Of a DNA stretch of 64,000 nt, positions 24,336 through 37,900 are shown in pieces. The translations under genes and the position numbers were made by a program. This DNA comes from Vanilla planifolia (taxonomy: Eukaryota; Streptophyta; Magnoliopsida; Asparagales; Orchidaceae): positions 12,941,107 through 13,005,106 of the forward strand of contig CM043877.1 in NCBI GenBank assembly GCA_023846275.1, in the 5' to 3' direction. Position 1 is the stretch's first letter. The number at the start of each line of letters is the position of its first letter. Under the pieces are notes generated by a model. That model was not told where the DNA came from, ran no database searches, and saw nothing but the letters and a program-made list of their open reading frames with translations.

Positions 24336-27300
24336 GATGCAAGATAAAATAAATTTTTGTCATTATCTAATTTAGAGACCACAATACTATATATACTTAA
24401 TAGATTACTAGATAATGTGAAATAATACTATTCACTAATTAGAGTTGGGTGGCATATGTGATATTTTAGAATTGTTTAAAGATTAGAATCCAAAGTTGTA
24501 ACGTAGGTTATTAAGTAGAGTAGTGACAACACATTAAGAATTAAGCATAAAATTTTATAGAATAATTTTTGTCATCCAATTTTACTTATATAAAATAAAA
24601 AATTTAAGACACTCTATGTGGAGTACTTTGATAAAAAAAAGAACAACTCTAATTTTAGATTAATACCTAGAAAACAAAAATTATTGAAACAATTCATATT
24701 TTAGTAATGATATCTTATAGTTTCGTTACAATTGGCATGTGGAGTACCAAAGATAGAAAAGGATGATAAGGTGATAATTAGGTTAGAGGAGAAATTCAGT
24801 TAAAGGGGTAACTATATAGTAGGCTAAGATTTAAAACCTTGTTGAGAAGAGTGGCACTTTGGTGGTTGAATCAAGAGAGTGGAAGAATGTGAAGACTTAA
24901 GGGTGTTAACAAAAGTGAGAATTTTTTTGATTGTCGGTTCTTCTGGTGGAAGGTCTTTCATCTTCAATCCTTGTCTCTCAGAAGGGGATCTGGTTGTCAA
25001 CTCTTTTGATGGAAAGTCTCTCACTTTTGATCCTTATCTCTTACAAGAGAATGAAAAGTTAGAATCTTTTCAACTACAGTTAAATACATATTCTTTTCTT
25101 TCAAAAGTAGAATAACACAAATAAGAGAAGTTCTTTTATTCATTAATCTTAATCTTTATTATGTACAAGCTAGTGAACACTTGTATTTATAGAGATCTTA
25201 AGAGATAATAATCATTTGCTAACATAGAAATTTAAATAGATATTTAAAAATATAAAATAACAAGTTTAGAATTCTAAATAACATTTTAAATTCCAAAATT
25301 TAACATAAATTATAAAAAATATTATGAATAAAAATTGACTTAAAAAGATGTAAAATTAACTGAATTAAATAGTTCCAAACTTACAGTATATTTTAGGCGA
25401 TAGTAACAACGAGTAGCAAAACGACAATGTGCAATTGATGTGGCACATGCAACGGACTCAACGTGGTTGATCTGATTTTTGGGTAGGTGCGAGTCGGGCA
25501 AAACAATGTGGGTCAGTAAGGCCTTGTGGGTTGGCATGTTCGTTACAAGTCGAATTGGATAAAACAGTTCATCACAAATGCTATCTTGGTGTTGGTCAAA
25601 CGAATCAGCATGTCAATAGGTAAATACAAGTCATGTAGGAGTGTGGGTTAGTGCAAGCTATGACAGCGATAGCTGACAATGGCGCTACAATAACAAACTA
25701 CAGTAGACGATGATAAAAATAGCCCAAAACTCAAATTTAAGCCTTTCTAAAAACAATTTTTAACCAAATTTTTTACTATCAGACTTATTGGGATTAATGC
25801 AATGCCAGCAAGTGTGTGTTTTTATGAGTTAACTTAAGACGCTCCTATATCAATATGATTAGTATAAATAAGCTTGTAGTATGACCCATTGTATTGTGTG
25901 ATCATGCATTGTATAATATTTTTCTTAGAGCTCAAAATTTAATGTGTATAGTTTGGTTTTAGTTGTAGCATGCGATGTTTACATTATTATTGTACAATCC
26001 ATTTTACATAATAAAAATAATCTAGTAAAATTGTGGTGATTGATTGGATAATGCTGTCAATAATGCATTATACTTATACAATCTCTTTGATCATAGGACA
26101 CGCTTAGTTCATGATATAACGACTAGTTTGATTGGTTTATATCGTTACTTAAGAATGATTTAAAGTGATCAGAAAGTATTCTTAAGAGTATATAAAGATA
26201 TTCAAATATAATAGAAAAAATAATACTTTACTTATTATTTAAAAAAGATCTCCATTACAATCATCATAACTTAGAAGTTTGGAGAAAGGAAGAAATATAA
26301 TTTTCTCTTCATTAATCATCATACTAGCCATTATTTTATTGAGCTAAATTACAAGCTATTTTTTAGCTTCTTTCTTAAGCTTCATTGTACAACTTTTTAT
26401 TTCACTATAGCGTGTCTCTTAATTGTTTATTGGTGTGAAAATTATTATATTGAGCTTTTATTTTGTTTATTTATCTCATTGTTTGGACTTGTATGTATTC
26501 TTTCATTATGTCATTATTATATGATTTTATTTAGCTATTATGTATGATTAACTAAAATAATATTTGAAAATTTTTATTAATTCGATATGATAACTTTTTA
26601 TTAGGTCAGTATTGTAGGTTTTTATTAAGTTGATGTTTAGTGGACTACCTAGTCATTTAGATAGGGGTGAATGTAAATTCAAGATTTGATTGAATTACTT
26701 AAAACTTTTTGTATGCACTTTTTTATCATTTTAAAAAAATACAACTTATTAAAAATAAATTTCAAAAGACCCAAATTGCCAAAGAAAATATTATCATTCT
26801 AAACATTAGAAGATAGAATTTTATGAAGGAGATCATTTTCCATAAATAGATAGATCCCAAAAAAGCCATTAGATTTGATAAGAGAAAAAAAAAAACTAAA
26901 ACCAAAATATAATAGTGCCTTCCAAATTATTGAAAAGATTAGTAAAGTTGCTTATAACATTATTTTGCCATTGTTGTTAATGTATTTCACATCTAATCAT
27001 TAAAAAAATATGTGACAAATCCTACCCATGCTTTCATATATGATTCGATTATTATAGAAGTGTAGCTACATCTTATTTATAAAGAGAAAGTAACAAAGAT
27101 TTTGATGAAGCAAATCAAGCAATTAAGGAATAAAGAAACATATTTACTTATTTTTAATTTTAGAGATAGAAATCAAATAAAAATACATAATTTGTAACAG
27201 CTCAAAAGATTAGAAGAATTATTCAATTACATAATTAATTTTATCAAAAATGTATTTTTTAATAATGCTTAAAAAGTTTAGTAGAAATAATCCTTCAAAA

Positions 27301-30300
27301 AAGGAAGAAGAAATTAAAATATCTTAAGACCTTTAGCACTAACCATCAAGAACGTTGTAATTGATGCTTTTCCTTTAATGAGTAGATTGATTTCAACTTT
27401 CTATGTAATCATTACCTAAAACTTATGCATGATGAGACCCTCAAAGTCACCACAGAAGGGGCCTCTAACTTACAATTTAATTCAAAATTATCAAATTAAA
27501 ATTTGTTTTAATGTTATTTAATTTTCATAAATTATTCAAAATAGTAAAATTAGTGATAATTTAAAAAAAGAGCTACAAATCTTAGTAGAAAGAGAAAATT
27601 TTCAAATTATAAAGTACTAATTATTACAAATCTAACAATATAAAGTTTGTAAAATTAAGTCATAATTAGATTATAAAATCAAGGATCAAAGATACAGGAA
27701 TAATATTTTGAAATTATTTTATATCATTTTTTGAAAAGTAAAAAATTATTAATATACCAAATAAGATCAAGAAATTATGAAACATTTATTAAAAAAAAAA
27801 TAGTGCATTCTATTGAGAATTTAAATTATACTAATTTTGTCGACTTATCTCAAGTATAAAATGAGATGTAAAAACTTATAAAAAAAATGTTATAAAGTTA
27901 ATGTTATATGATTTAAAAAAAGTGTTAAAAATAACAAATGACAAAAGAAAATTATGAAATGTTCATGAGTTTAAGAGTAGATTATTTTAAAAGTATAGCT
28001 AATGAAGTTTTTAAAAAAATGATTAGACCACAAAATTTAAGAAATTTAATTAAGCCTAAGGTTTTAATTAAAACCTAAACCTAAAATTTTCCTTCTAAGA
28101 ATAATGATTGTTATAAGAAACGATGGGAGGAGGGCATTTAACTCAGAATTTAAAAAGCTCAAACAAAATTTAAAAGGCTAAAGGAGGAGAAAATGGTTAG
28201 GAACTTTTTCATTAAATGGATTGAATAGTCGAGGAGAAGAGTTGGAAGAGAAAAAGAAACTTGAAAGCCTATTTTAAAAAGGAGAAATTGTAGTTAGTTT
28301 AAGAGTTGGTTATTAGGGAAAAAATCAAAGGCAATCCAAGATGATAGGAAGAAAATTTTGGGGGAGGTTCTTCTTATTATAGTGAAAGAAATTCGAAAAT
28401 TTATGTAATAGTTGAGTGAAGTAAAGAAGAGGATGAAAAAAAGAGTTGAATTTAAGAAGGGTTATCCAAAAAGCAAAGATTCCAAGGTATGAACATTACA
28501 ATTAGGAAAAAGGTAAGTAAACTATGTACATAGTGCATCTAGTTGTGAACATAAGATTTTTAATAAAAAGACCTTATTTTAGAAAACTAAATTAGTGTAG
28601 GTTAGTTTGTTTTTTTTATTGATATTTAATGTGATGAATGCTTGTTTTAAATCTTGGTTGAAAATTTTGCAAGAATTCATTAAAATTTCTTAATTATTAT
28701 ATGGATTTGATTTATATGTTATATCATATTTATCTTATTATATCTTTGTTCCATGTATGGGTTGAAGCAATTTTTTTTGTTTTAATTGTTGCATTTTTAA
28801 TCATCAAAAGGGCCATGGCTAAGGGTTGTTTTGAAAATAAAAAGAGAAAGAACTATTTTTGATAAATAGATTTTGAAAAAAAAATTTGGATTGGAACATG
28901 ATTTTAAAAGGAGCTAATTTAAATCATCTAAAGAAAAGGATAAATGTCATAAAAACTTAGATGGTATTGTCATTATGGGTAGACCCTGAAATAAACAAAA
29001 AGGAGGCACTCTAAAAAGAAGAAAACTTAGTCTTGTATACTCATAGAGTGATTTTATGGGGTAGTGCATTGATATAGTATTAAATTGTCCACCTTAAGCG
29101 AGTTAACTAACATGTGGAATTTTATGCAGATGATAACCCAATTATCAATTAAAAAGAAAATGGATTCTATAAACTAAATGGTCAAATGATGAGGTAAATT
29201 AAATTATAAAAAGAAAATAAGAATTTGTTAATATTAGACCACATTACATGATTATTATTGTTATCTTTTATAACATAATCTTATTCTTTATATATTCATA
29301 TATATTATGTTATATATCCTAACATATGACATGACTAAACTTATATTGTTTTGTATTATGTATTATATCGTTTACTGTTGAACTTGTATTTATTTGCTCA
29401 GCCTATTTTGGCTTAAACATTTCATGTCATAATGAAACACTTCACAAGAATTAAGAAAATATTGAGGAAGATAATTACTTAGCTCTGTGTGGTTTTTTTT
29501 GTATTGTCTTTGAAATAATATATTAAGTTTGAATTACTTTTGATTATATAGTAATATTGCAATGTTAGTATGTTTATTATAAGATATTCTGTTACTTTTA
29601 AAATTTTTGTTATTAAACTATTTGTTTCAGTTAATTTTGCTTTAAAGCAAATGAATTGTGTAATTTTTATGATAAAAAAAATCAATTAAAGCAATTCTTT
29701 GTTATGAGACATTTAAATATTGGGTTTTGAATCTTAAAGCAAAAATATTTGATTTCTATTTTAAAATTTAGTTGGTTTAATATTTTCAAAGTGACTATTT
29801 TATATCAAAAAAATAATTTCATAAATAAAAAGAACTTTCTTTAAATTAAAAAAATATCTTTGATTTCAATTAAAGAAGACTTATTTTAAGAAGAAGGCTA
29901 ATAAAGCGATAATCTTTTACATAGATAAAAAAAATTAGATTTTAAATTAAATGACAACCTATTTTATTTTATTTAAAATAAAATTAGGATATTATGGCAT
30001 TTTAATGACCTAAACAAATAAGTGCTTGATCAAACTTATTTAGAAGCACCTAAGAAAACTCCAATAAAGCTTCGGTAGAAAAATATCATGCACTATAATA
30101 TTCCCTAATTCCAAGAGAAGACACCAAGGATTCCATGGACGAAAGACAAATCGAGGCTTCTAATGGGCATATTAATGTCGAGGACAACTTAGAAAAATTA
30201 GGTAAGAAGTTAATAATTTTAATTTCAACTTGTGAGGCTACAGCTGTGAGTGACTATATAATAGAGAGATTGAACTTATTATCCATTAGATAAATTGTAA

Positions 30301-31780
30301 TAGTGATAAGGAGAGTAACAATGTTGTAGAGAAGTATTGAGTTGAGTGTTATTTCTAAGCATCTTAAGCGAGATATCATAAAGATTGGAGGAGATCAATT
30401 TAAAGGCTTGAGAGAGTATAAGTTGCATCTTAATCTAGATTATCTTATAACTAATAAGAGATGACATTCTATTAGTCTAAGTAAGTACAACTTATCACAA
30501 TCAATTATAATGGAGTTTCTCTGCGCACTCCTTTATTTTTTTTTCATTCAATATTCTTTCATAGATTTACTAATTAGATTCCTGATATCACAACAGATCT
30601 TTTTTTGTCATTTAACAAATATGTTATTGTCCCTACCACACTACCATAAATTTCATCAAAGATACCACTTCATCAACTTTTGGCATCATCATAGTTTTCA
30701 TCAAAAGTTACTTTGCTAAAGATTCTTACTTTGATAATAGTTCAAATACTTCATTACCATCTAATAGATTACAAAATTTTTTGCTACTAGATCACAACAA
30801 ATTGTTCCAACATTTTCCATAACAACTCACCACATAGTTGATGCTTCTTCTATTGATCAAAACTTGCCAAACATAAAACTTTTGGAGTTAATAATGCCAT
30901 TGACACAGACTTCATGCTTTCAAATTTATTATCTCCCCATCACATGATTACTATCAATAAAATTTTTCCTTTCAAACAAGATGTCATGCCAAATAGTGAT
31001 AAACATGTTAGTTGTTTTATTATTGGCGACATGATTGTCTATCAATTTTGCATCCAATTAGAATTATACCAATATTAAATAATTTATTTGTCATCAAAGC
31101 TCTTCCATCAAATGTTCATGATACAAGTTTTTAACCAATGTCATTGATAATGTTAGGATCAATATTAGATATTCATAACAATTTAACTTTGATCAAGTAT
31201 TGTGACTTGTACCCATTTTACAGGTCTGGAAGATTTGACCTTTAATAAGATTTTTTAGCTACTCATTAATGTTGACCTCCTTTGTAATCAATGACAAGTG
31301 ACGTGGTGCATGTAATACACCATACCATGCAAGCTTCGACTCATTTACTTTTGCATCCGTGCATTCATCAGATACATTCTTTTGCTTACCAGTGAGTACA
31401 GCAACTAATTAATTAAGTTAATTTAGAATAAAAATATTTTCAAATATATTAATTTAAACAAACAAAAAACAAATCAAATTATAATTGATCAAGTATTGTT
31501 ATGAAATAGCAACTTATAATTAAATATGAATATAGCAACTTATGCCCAAAAGAGTGATGATGAATTACTTTGAAAAAACTTAAATGTAGAACATATTTGA
31601 ATATTATGAAACATATCATAATCTAAAATAGAACTAAGACTATGTTGAAACATATTTAGGTTAATTAAATAAAATTCATGACTAGGGAGCTAGTTTGAAC
31701 AAAAACTTGAGCCTAACGATACATTTACATGAATACCAAGAAAAAAAAAATTAAACATATTTAATATATACTAAACTACT
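24336..31780. other. AT-rich intergenic region
   Basis: About 7.4 kb between the two genes without a supportable coding region. A less AT-rich island at about 25.43-25.70 kb contains repeated 'gtgggtt(g/a)' words and may be an LTR or promoter relic. The overlapping frames near 24.82-25.12 kb, with K/E-rich translations on both strands, have no recognisable domain. The short plus-strand frame at 30510-30719 is unconvincing. Confidence 0.4.
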
Positions 31781-31782
31781 CC

Positions 31783-31788
31783 TTTATT
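31783..31788 (-). terminator. Candidate polyadenylation signal of the DUF707 gene
   Basis: AATAAA on the minus strand, about 210 bp past the stop codon at 31996, a normal distance for a plant 3' UTR. In such AT-rich DNA the hexamer can occur by chance. Confidence 0.4.
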
Positions 31789-31995
31789 GCCCATTTTTGA
31801 CAAGTATTGGCTCCAGCCACTTCATGGATCAAATAGTACATATTTACTAATTGAACATACATCAACAAGAGCAAAACCAACAAGCTCATGGCTCAAATAG
31901 CATATTTGCATCTACAAAAGCTTCAGAAACAGATCAAGCACATCCAAAATAAGTGAAACCTACAGCTATCCAGTTCACCAGAAAATCAAATGAGT

Positions 31996-34900
31996 CTAAG
32001 CTAACGTGTCATTTGGAGGAGTGATTCCCATAGTTCTGTAATAAACCTTTTCGGCATCGGATAAACGAGTTTGGAAGATCCCCCACTCTTTTCGACATCG
32101 CTCCCTCACCTGCCCACAAATAAATGTCGTAAACTACCATAACATTGGTCTTGAACACATTAATTTGTTTTGTTTATGTTAGGGTAAATGCAGTTGAACA
32201 TAAGTCAGAAAGAAAAATAATTAAAGGTTTTATATAAGCATACCCCTTCCCAGGGTGCTCTGCCATTTTCTGAATGACCCTAAACAGCAAAAGAAAGAAG
32301 AGTAAATTCCTCGGATCATATCCTTTATATACTTTTAGTTCATGAATAATTGCAAGAAGTACCTCATTTCCTAATGATGGAATCACTTGATGTACAATCC
32401 ATTGAGAATCCACAACCCCAATTTTTTCATGGGCAGGCTTGTTTTTATGCAATTTAACATCAAACAGTCAAGAATTGTAAATAGAAAACTAATGCATAGC
32501 TTATGTTAGCAAGGTATAAGTAAAGTTTAGGCACCTCGACACATTTTCTAAGGGCAAAATCAAGACCCCATCCATGAACTAGATCATTCTGCAGTGTAAA
32601 ACAGTCGGTTGTTAGTGAAAAAGCAACAGATCGATTCATTGAAAGCTGCTTTGGTCAATTTGTACGCACCTGAATCATGTGCCAGACACATCTCCATGCT
32701 TTTCTTGAGAAGACAGGAGCCATTATCTCAACAAATCTGAAATTATTCAGATAGAGGTGATATAAAAATACATATGATTTGGCAAAACAATGAAGAAGCA
32801 AGGGAAAAGGATCATACGCAGCACAAGGTGGCAGATGGGGATCAGAGCACCACCCAGGTCTCTCCTCAGTTTCCCTGTTCAACTTCTTTATCACATGTCT
32901 ATCTTCCAAAGCAAAATAGTTGAGTTCCAATGGAAAGGGAGAGGGGGGTAATTGTACTGAAAACTCACTTGTGGACCTCGCTGTTACCTCGCCTTTTAGT
33001 CATTTGCCATGTTAAACCATTGTTTGGTTCCAGACCCGGCTGTGATATCTCCAAACCATGTTTCCTCACCAAGTTAATGTACCTAGGAGATGAGTTAGTT
33101 CATACCGGAGCTGCATCGAAGAAAACTATGCATGTATAAGGCCGACAGCTCTTACTCTTCGGCATTAAAATGGTCAACCCCCAAGTCTTCGTCCCAGATA
33201 AAAATGTAGTCATAAGGAGCTACTATGTCAGGGTGCAAAAACCGTTTGGCATACCACCTAGAATAAAAAAAACTTATCATAGGCATTTCAACAGCTTAAC
33301 AAGTTCATCCATTTTTCTTTTGTCCACGGATTCTTCTATATTACTACTATAAATGAACTCACCACTTAGTCTGCTTTCTAGCACTCACATGAATTGCACG
33401 TTGTGACCATTCAAAATCATCCCATTCACTAGTCTGGCCATCATAGTGAAACAGCATGATGGTGAAATTTTCAGAGAACTGCAGTCAGATGCGAAGATTC
33501 AAATAAAGGTATTAGCAAATCAAACCAAACTTTTTAAGTGGCACAAGTTTATGCAAATTGTTGTGCTCTTTATGAGTGTGACAGTTAAAGCTTTCCCTAT
33601 CCTTTATACAATGTCAAAAAACTTTAAAATTACCAATATAGAGCAATATTTTCCTTAGCATCGAAGTAGGTAATTCTATAAACCTCTACCTTTCATCAAG
33701 GAAGCTAAAGGGCATTTTGCTACTTGGTGGATGGCACTTGAGTGAAGGATGGACGAGTCATAGAAATATAATAAAAGAGAATGATATAAATTCATTCTAA
33801 GGGAGGTCAAAATCAAGATGAAAAAGAGTCACATTTTAGTCATTACAATAGAGGATTGTAATGACATTTGTGCTATCGAGTTATCCAGCTTGAGCAACAA
33901 AGCTACCTAAACAAATAAATGAAATGACGGCGAGAGCCTTTTTTTTCGTGCGATAATTGACTTTATAAGATTTGAGGAGCACAAGAAAAGTTAGAGGCAA
34001 GGTTTGGTCTCGCAATTTGAAGTGCAGGGCTTGCCATTATGAAAGAATAAAAGGAAAATGGAGGGCAAAATGCCAACAACTATAAGAATATGCTATTGAA
34101 GTTCTTTGAAGTTAGATTTCTTAGCAAACAGAGTTACTCAATTTTTGATATCTTGCTTACCAAGACAAAAGTGAAGGTCAAGCATACATGTTTCTTTCCA
34201 ATCGTTGGAAGTTCTTTGAAATTAGAATTTTGATTGTCCATAATTTATTCAATAGTTGATATCCAGCTTAGCAAATCCAAAATCAAAGCCAAGCAGAAAA
34301 ATTTAATTATATAGGAAATTTTCTTAAAAGTGCAACTTTGTTGATAAAACATTTAAATCTTTTATGATGATTTGAGCTCATATTACAAGAACGGAACAAA
34401 ATTTACAAACTACACTACACTTTGCCATGGCTTGTTACTGTTGTAGTTTTTCTTGATAGAGCTTCATCCTCAAAGCTAGGTGTTGTCAAGTTCGTGTCTT
34501 CAAAGATCAATTTTGCTAAAATTCTTAAAACCTTAAAAATACTTTAATGCAAAGATTAGAAACCTCATTCTTGACTCGTTATCATAAAAAATTCATATGA
34601 ATTCATGAGGGTCAACATCATTCGCTTTAATTGAATCACTAACCATGGTTGAGCTAGAAGAAGATATGGGGACAAGGTTTATCATTTGCTCCTATTGAAG
34701 GAATTATAAGAGAACTCTTAGCATTTTCATGTGCATCCTTTCATGACTCTTTCGTTCTGGCAAACATTTTCTCCCATTTTCAATTATGAAAGTAATCAAT
34801 ATGCTAGCTCTATGATAAGGATATAAACCCAACTTTGTCTATCAAATCCACTAGGTCTTATGGACCAAAACAAGATAAAAAAATGTACTCACAAGAAAGA

Positions 34901-37900
34901 CCAAGAAACATCCACAATTTTCCACTCAGCAATTCCCTCTAAAGATTGTACAGAATATTTCATGTCACCTTTAATGATCCATTTTGGCACACTGACATAG
35001 TGAAGGTAACTAAGTGGATCTTACTCCAACATAAAGGACTATTTAGTCCTAAAAATCATGCTAATTGTCATTCCCTGGTGTCTCTAGGAGAAAACTAGGA
35101 AATCTAGTGATAAAGACTTCTTCTACCCCTCGGTCAGCACAACCTTTCTTAAAGCTCGCACCCCTGAAAAATTCATTTTTTTCTTCTCAAAGCCTCATGG
35201 AAGTTCATATATCTTCATCTGGAAGCCAGCTCAAAAGAAACCATGTCTAGAATCTCTGGCAGCAGAAGTGGCAACTGGCTGCACTTAGACCAGCATCCTG
35301 GGAAGATTCGGTGGAGTGTTGTTGGTTGTTCTTAGATCAAGCTCAAGGATATATAACTTATTTCCGAATAGAATCACCAAATTGGATCCATGTTCCATGA
35401 CAATGAAACAGCTTTTAACAAAGACATTTTACTAGCTAGGAGAAAGCCACATTAACCTAGCAGTATTGGAGTTAGAGAGTACAGACTATCTGGCAAGTTT
35501 AAGACTTCACAACAATAAAAAGCTGATTATTGAAACGCAAGCATCACACGGACGCAATCAATTCACTAGGTTGCTCATCAAAAAATTCACTAAAAAGATG
35601 CCAAAATCTACAGAGAACTGATGTAATATCAAGAAAAATGGGGAATGCAGCAAGAACAGAGCACAGACTAATAGAGCATCACATGTTATAGTTACATTTT
35701 AAGTGAATCATTCTAAATGAAAACTTTGATGCAAGACAAAGTCTCAGATTACCAAGACTATTAAATTCTGCAAGTAGAAAAGTTATCATAAAGGATGTGC
35801 TCCCAACAGACAGACCAACCTGCATTTAGCTGTTTCTGCAAAAACAACATTCTAGGGCTATATGATATCCGTTTAATTACATCAAATTTCTATTTTGAAA
35901 ATGGTGACAGATACCAAAAACTAAATAATCAATCAATGAGATTATTTCCATGCTATTCAAATTCTTGGCTTACAAATGGTTAGTATGACATAACAAAAAG
36001 AGCTGGAAATAATCCGATTTTACCTTTTTCACTGCAGCATCAATATTGGTTTTCTGCTTGGATCCAACTGTAAAAGTCAAAAGATATTTCTGCTCAATGG
36101 CTAGATCCTGCAACTCAAAACAGATTTAGCCACAAAACAGCATTAAACAAACCTCACAAATTTACTATGACAAAACAAGAACATAGGGAAATGGCATCAA
36201 GAAGAGGATAGCTTCATTGCAATCCTCTTATGCTCTATCTCTTTTTTCATTGCAATATATGTCTATCTGAACAAATAGCACGCATACTTCAAATATTAGT
36301 GCAGAGCATCCACTTAAAGCATACCATAATGTTGCTATCCTTCAGTATATCATAAAAACTGTATTAAAAGATTAAGATGCTTTCAAATAATTCTTTGCCA
36401 AATGAGTTCAATGAATTTATCTAAAACTGCATTTATCTGAACATATAGTTCTGTGCACATTAAAGAAGAAAACTGATGCATAAGATGACTAGGATTTGTT
36501 TCTCCATAACGTTGTACTTTACAACACATCCACAAAGAAAAAGAAAAAATAAACTATAAAGCATTTGAACAAAAGAAAATACTAATACCTCAATTGGATT
36601 ACCCCACAATCGCCGAAGGTAAAAATCTGATTTCTGTACCACAATTGCTGATGCTAGCATTTCAGCCCCTTTAGGATTTGTAGGTTCATAAATCTGCACA
36701 AACCAAATCATTTCCAAAGATATTACCTTCAATATATAACATTTTTAATTTGGATTGCTGGAAAAAACCAAAATAAATAGATTAGAAAATATACTATCCC
36801 CCAGTGCAGAAAATGCTCCAACAAGATTACACAGCATAAATTGTAGACTAGTTGCCCACACAATTCCAAACTTCGTGGAAATATCAAGCCTCAAAATTCG
36901 AAGGAAAAGTCTAGTAATGAAAAAACAGCATGGAACATGTTTATATAAGCCATGAATTTTCTTTTGCTCGTTTTGTTAGGTTTCACACTACCCATATACC
37001 TTGTCACTTCCATATGAATGATTTAGTACAACATTAGAAAGAATGGAACACAAGCGACCAATAAAAGAACTAGATGAGCAAGGTGATTCAAAATTTTCTA
37101 TAACAAATTGATGAGCCTCTCAGTACAGAAATCAAATGGCTATTAAGGATATAACACATCAAATAAGAATGTCTTACCCACTAAAAAAAATTAGCTAAAT
37201 GAATCTTATCACACCAATGCGATCTATCAATGAACAACCTTTCTTGTAACCAAATATGGTTAACTCCTTTCTATTAGCCTCTTAGCACAACAATTTGGAT
37301 CTCCCTTCACCATTTCATAAAAGAATATTTTCAATAACTCACCTCTCCTATATGAGCATTAAATGGTATATATTCCACATCCATTCATTTAGGTCAATTC
37401 CAGCTAAAATTATACTCAATTAGTATCAAATCAACCTTTTCTCATATGCGCTTATTTTCAGTTATATTCTTTGTAGTATAGCCATCCATTAATCTTGACA
37501 AGAATCATTCTATTTGCATGTTAGAACCATAAACCAGTATTCAATCAATGCATCTCCGTTTACAACAATTATTTTATTAGTATGTTAAACTCGCATGCCA
37601 ATATTTAACCCATAACAATGTTGACCACAACATAGTCTAACAACACTTACATTTATTTTTGAATGGGATGTTTTGGACAAACAATACCACAAATTTGGTT
37701 GAATCCTATTATTGGCAAGTCCATTTATTTCAATCACTACAAGTATAAATCTGAAACAACAAAATCTCTCATTATACAATATCAAGCTCATCCATCCTCA
37801 TCACTGAAATAGAAAATCAAAAGGAGAAAATTGAAGAATTTTATAGCAATTATGCAAAAAAAAGTATATCAAATAACTAGTTGAGTGAAATATCCAAGGA

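Noticed and set aside
32930..33352. Plus-strand frames overlapping DUF707 exons
   Set aside because: They are antisense shadows of exons 7 and 8.
35065..35250. Serine-rich plus-strand frame in intron 5
   Set aside because: No domain, no splice context, opposite strand to the gene.
36755..36955. Plus-strand frame of 66 codons just beyond exon 4
   Set aside because: Opposite strand to the gene, in an intron, no recognisable domain.
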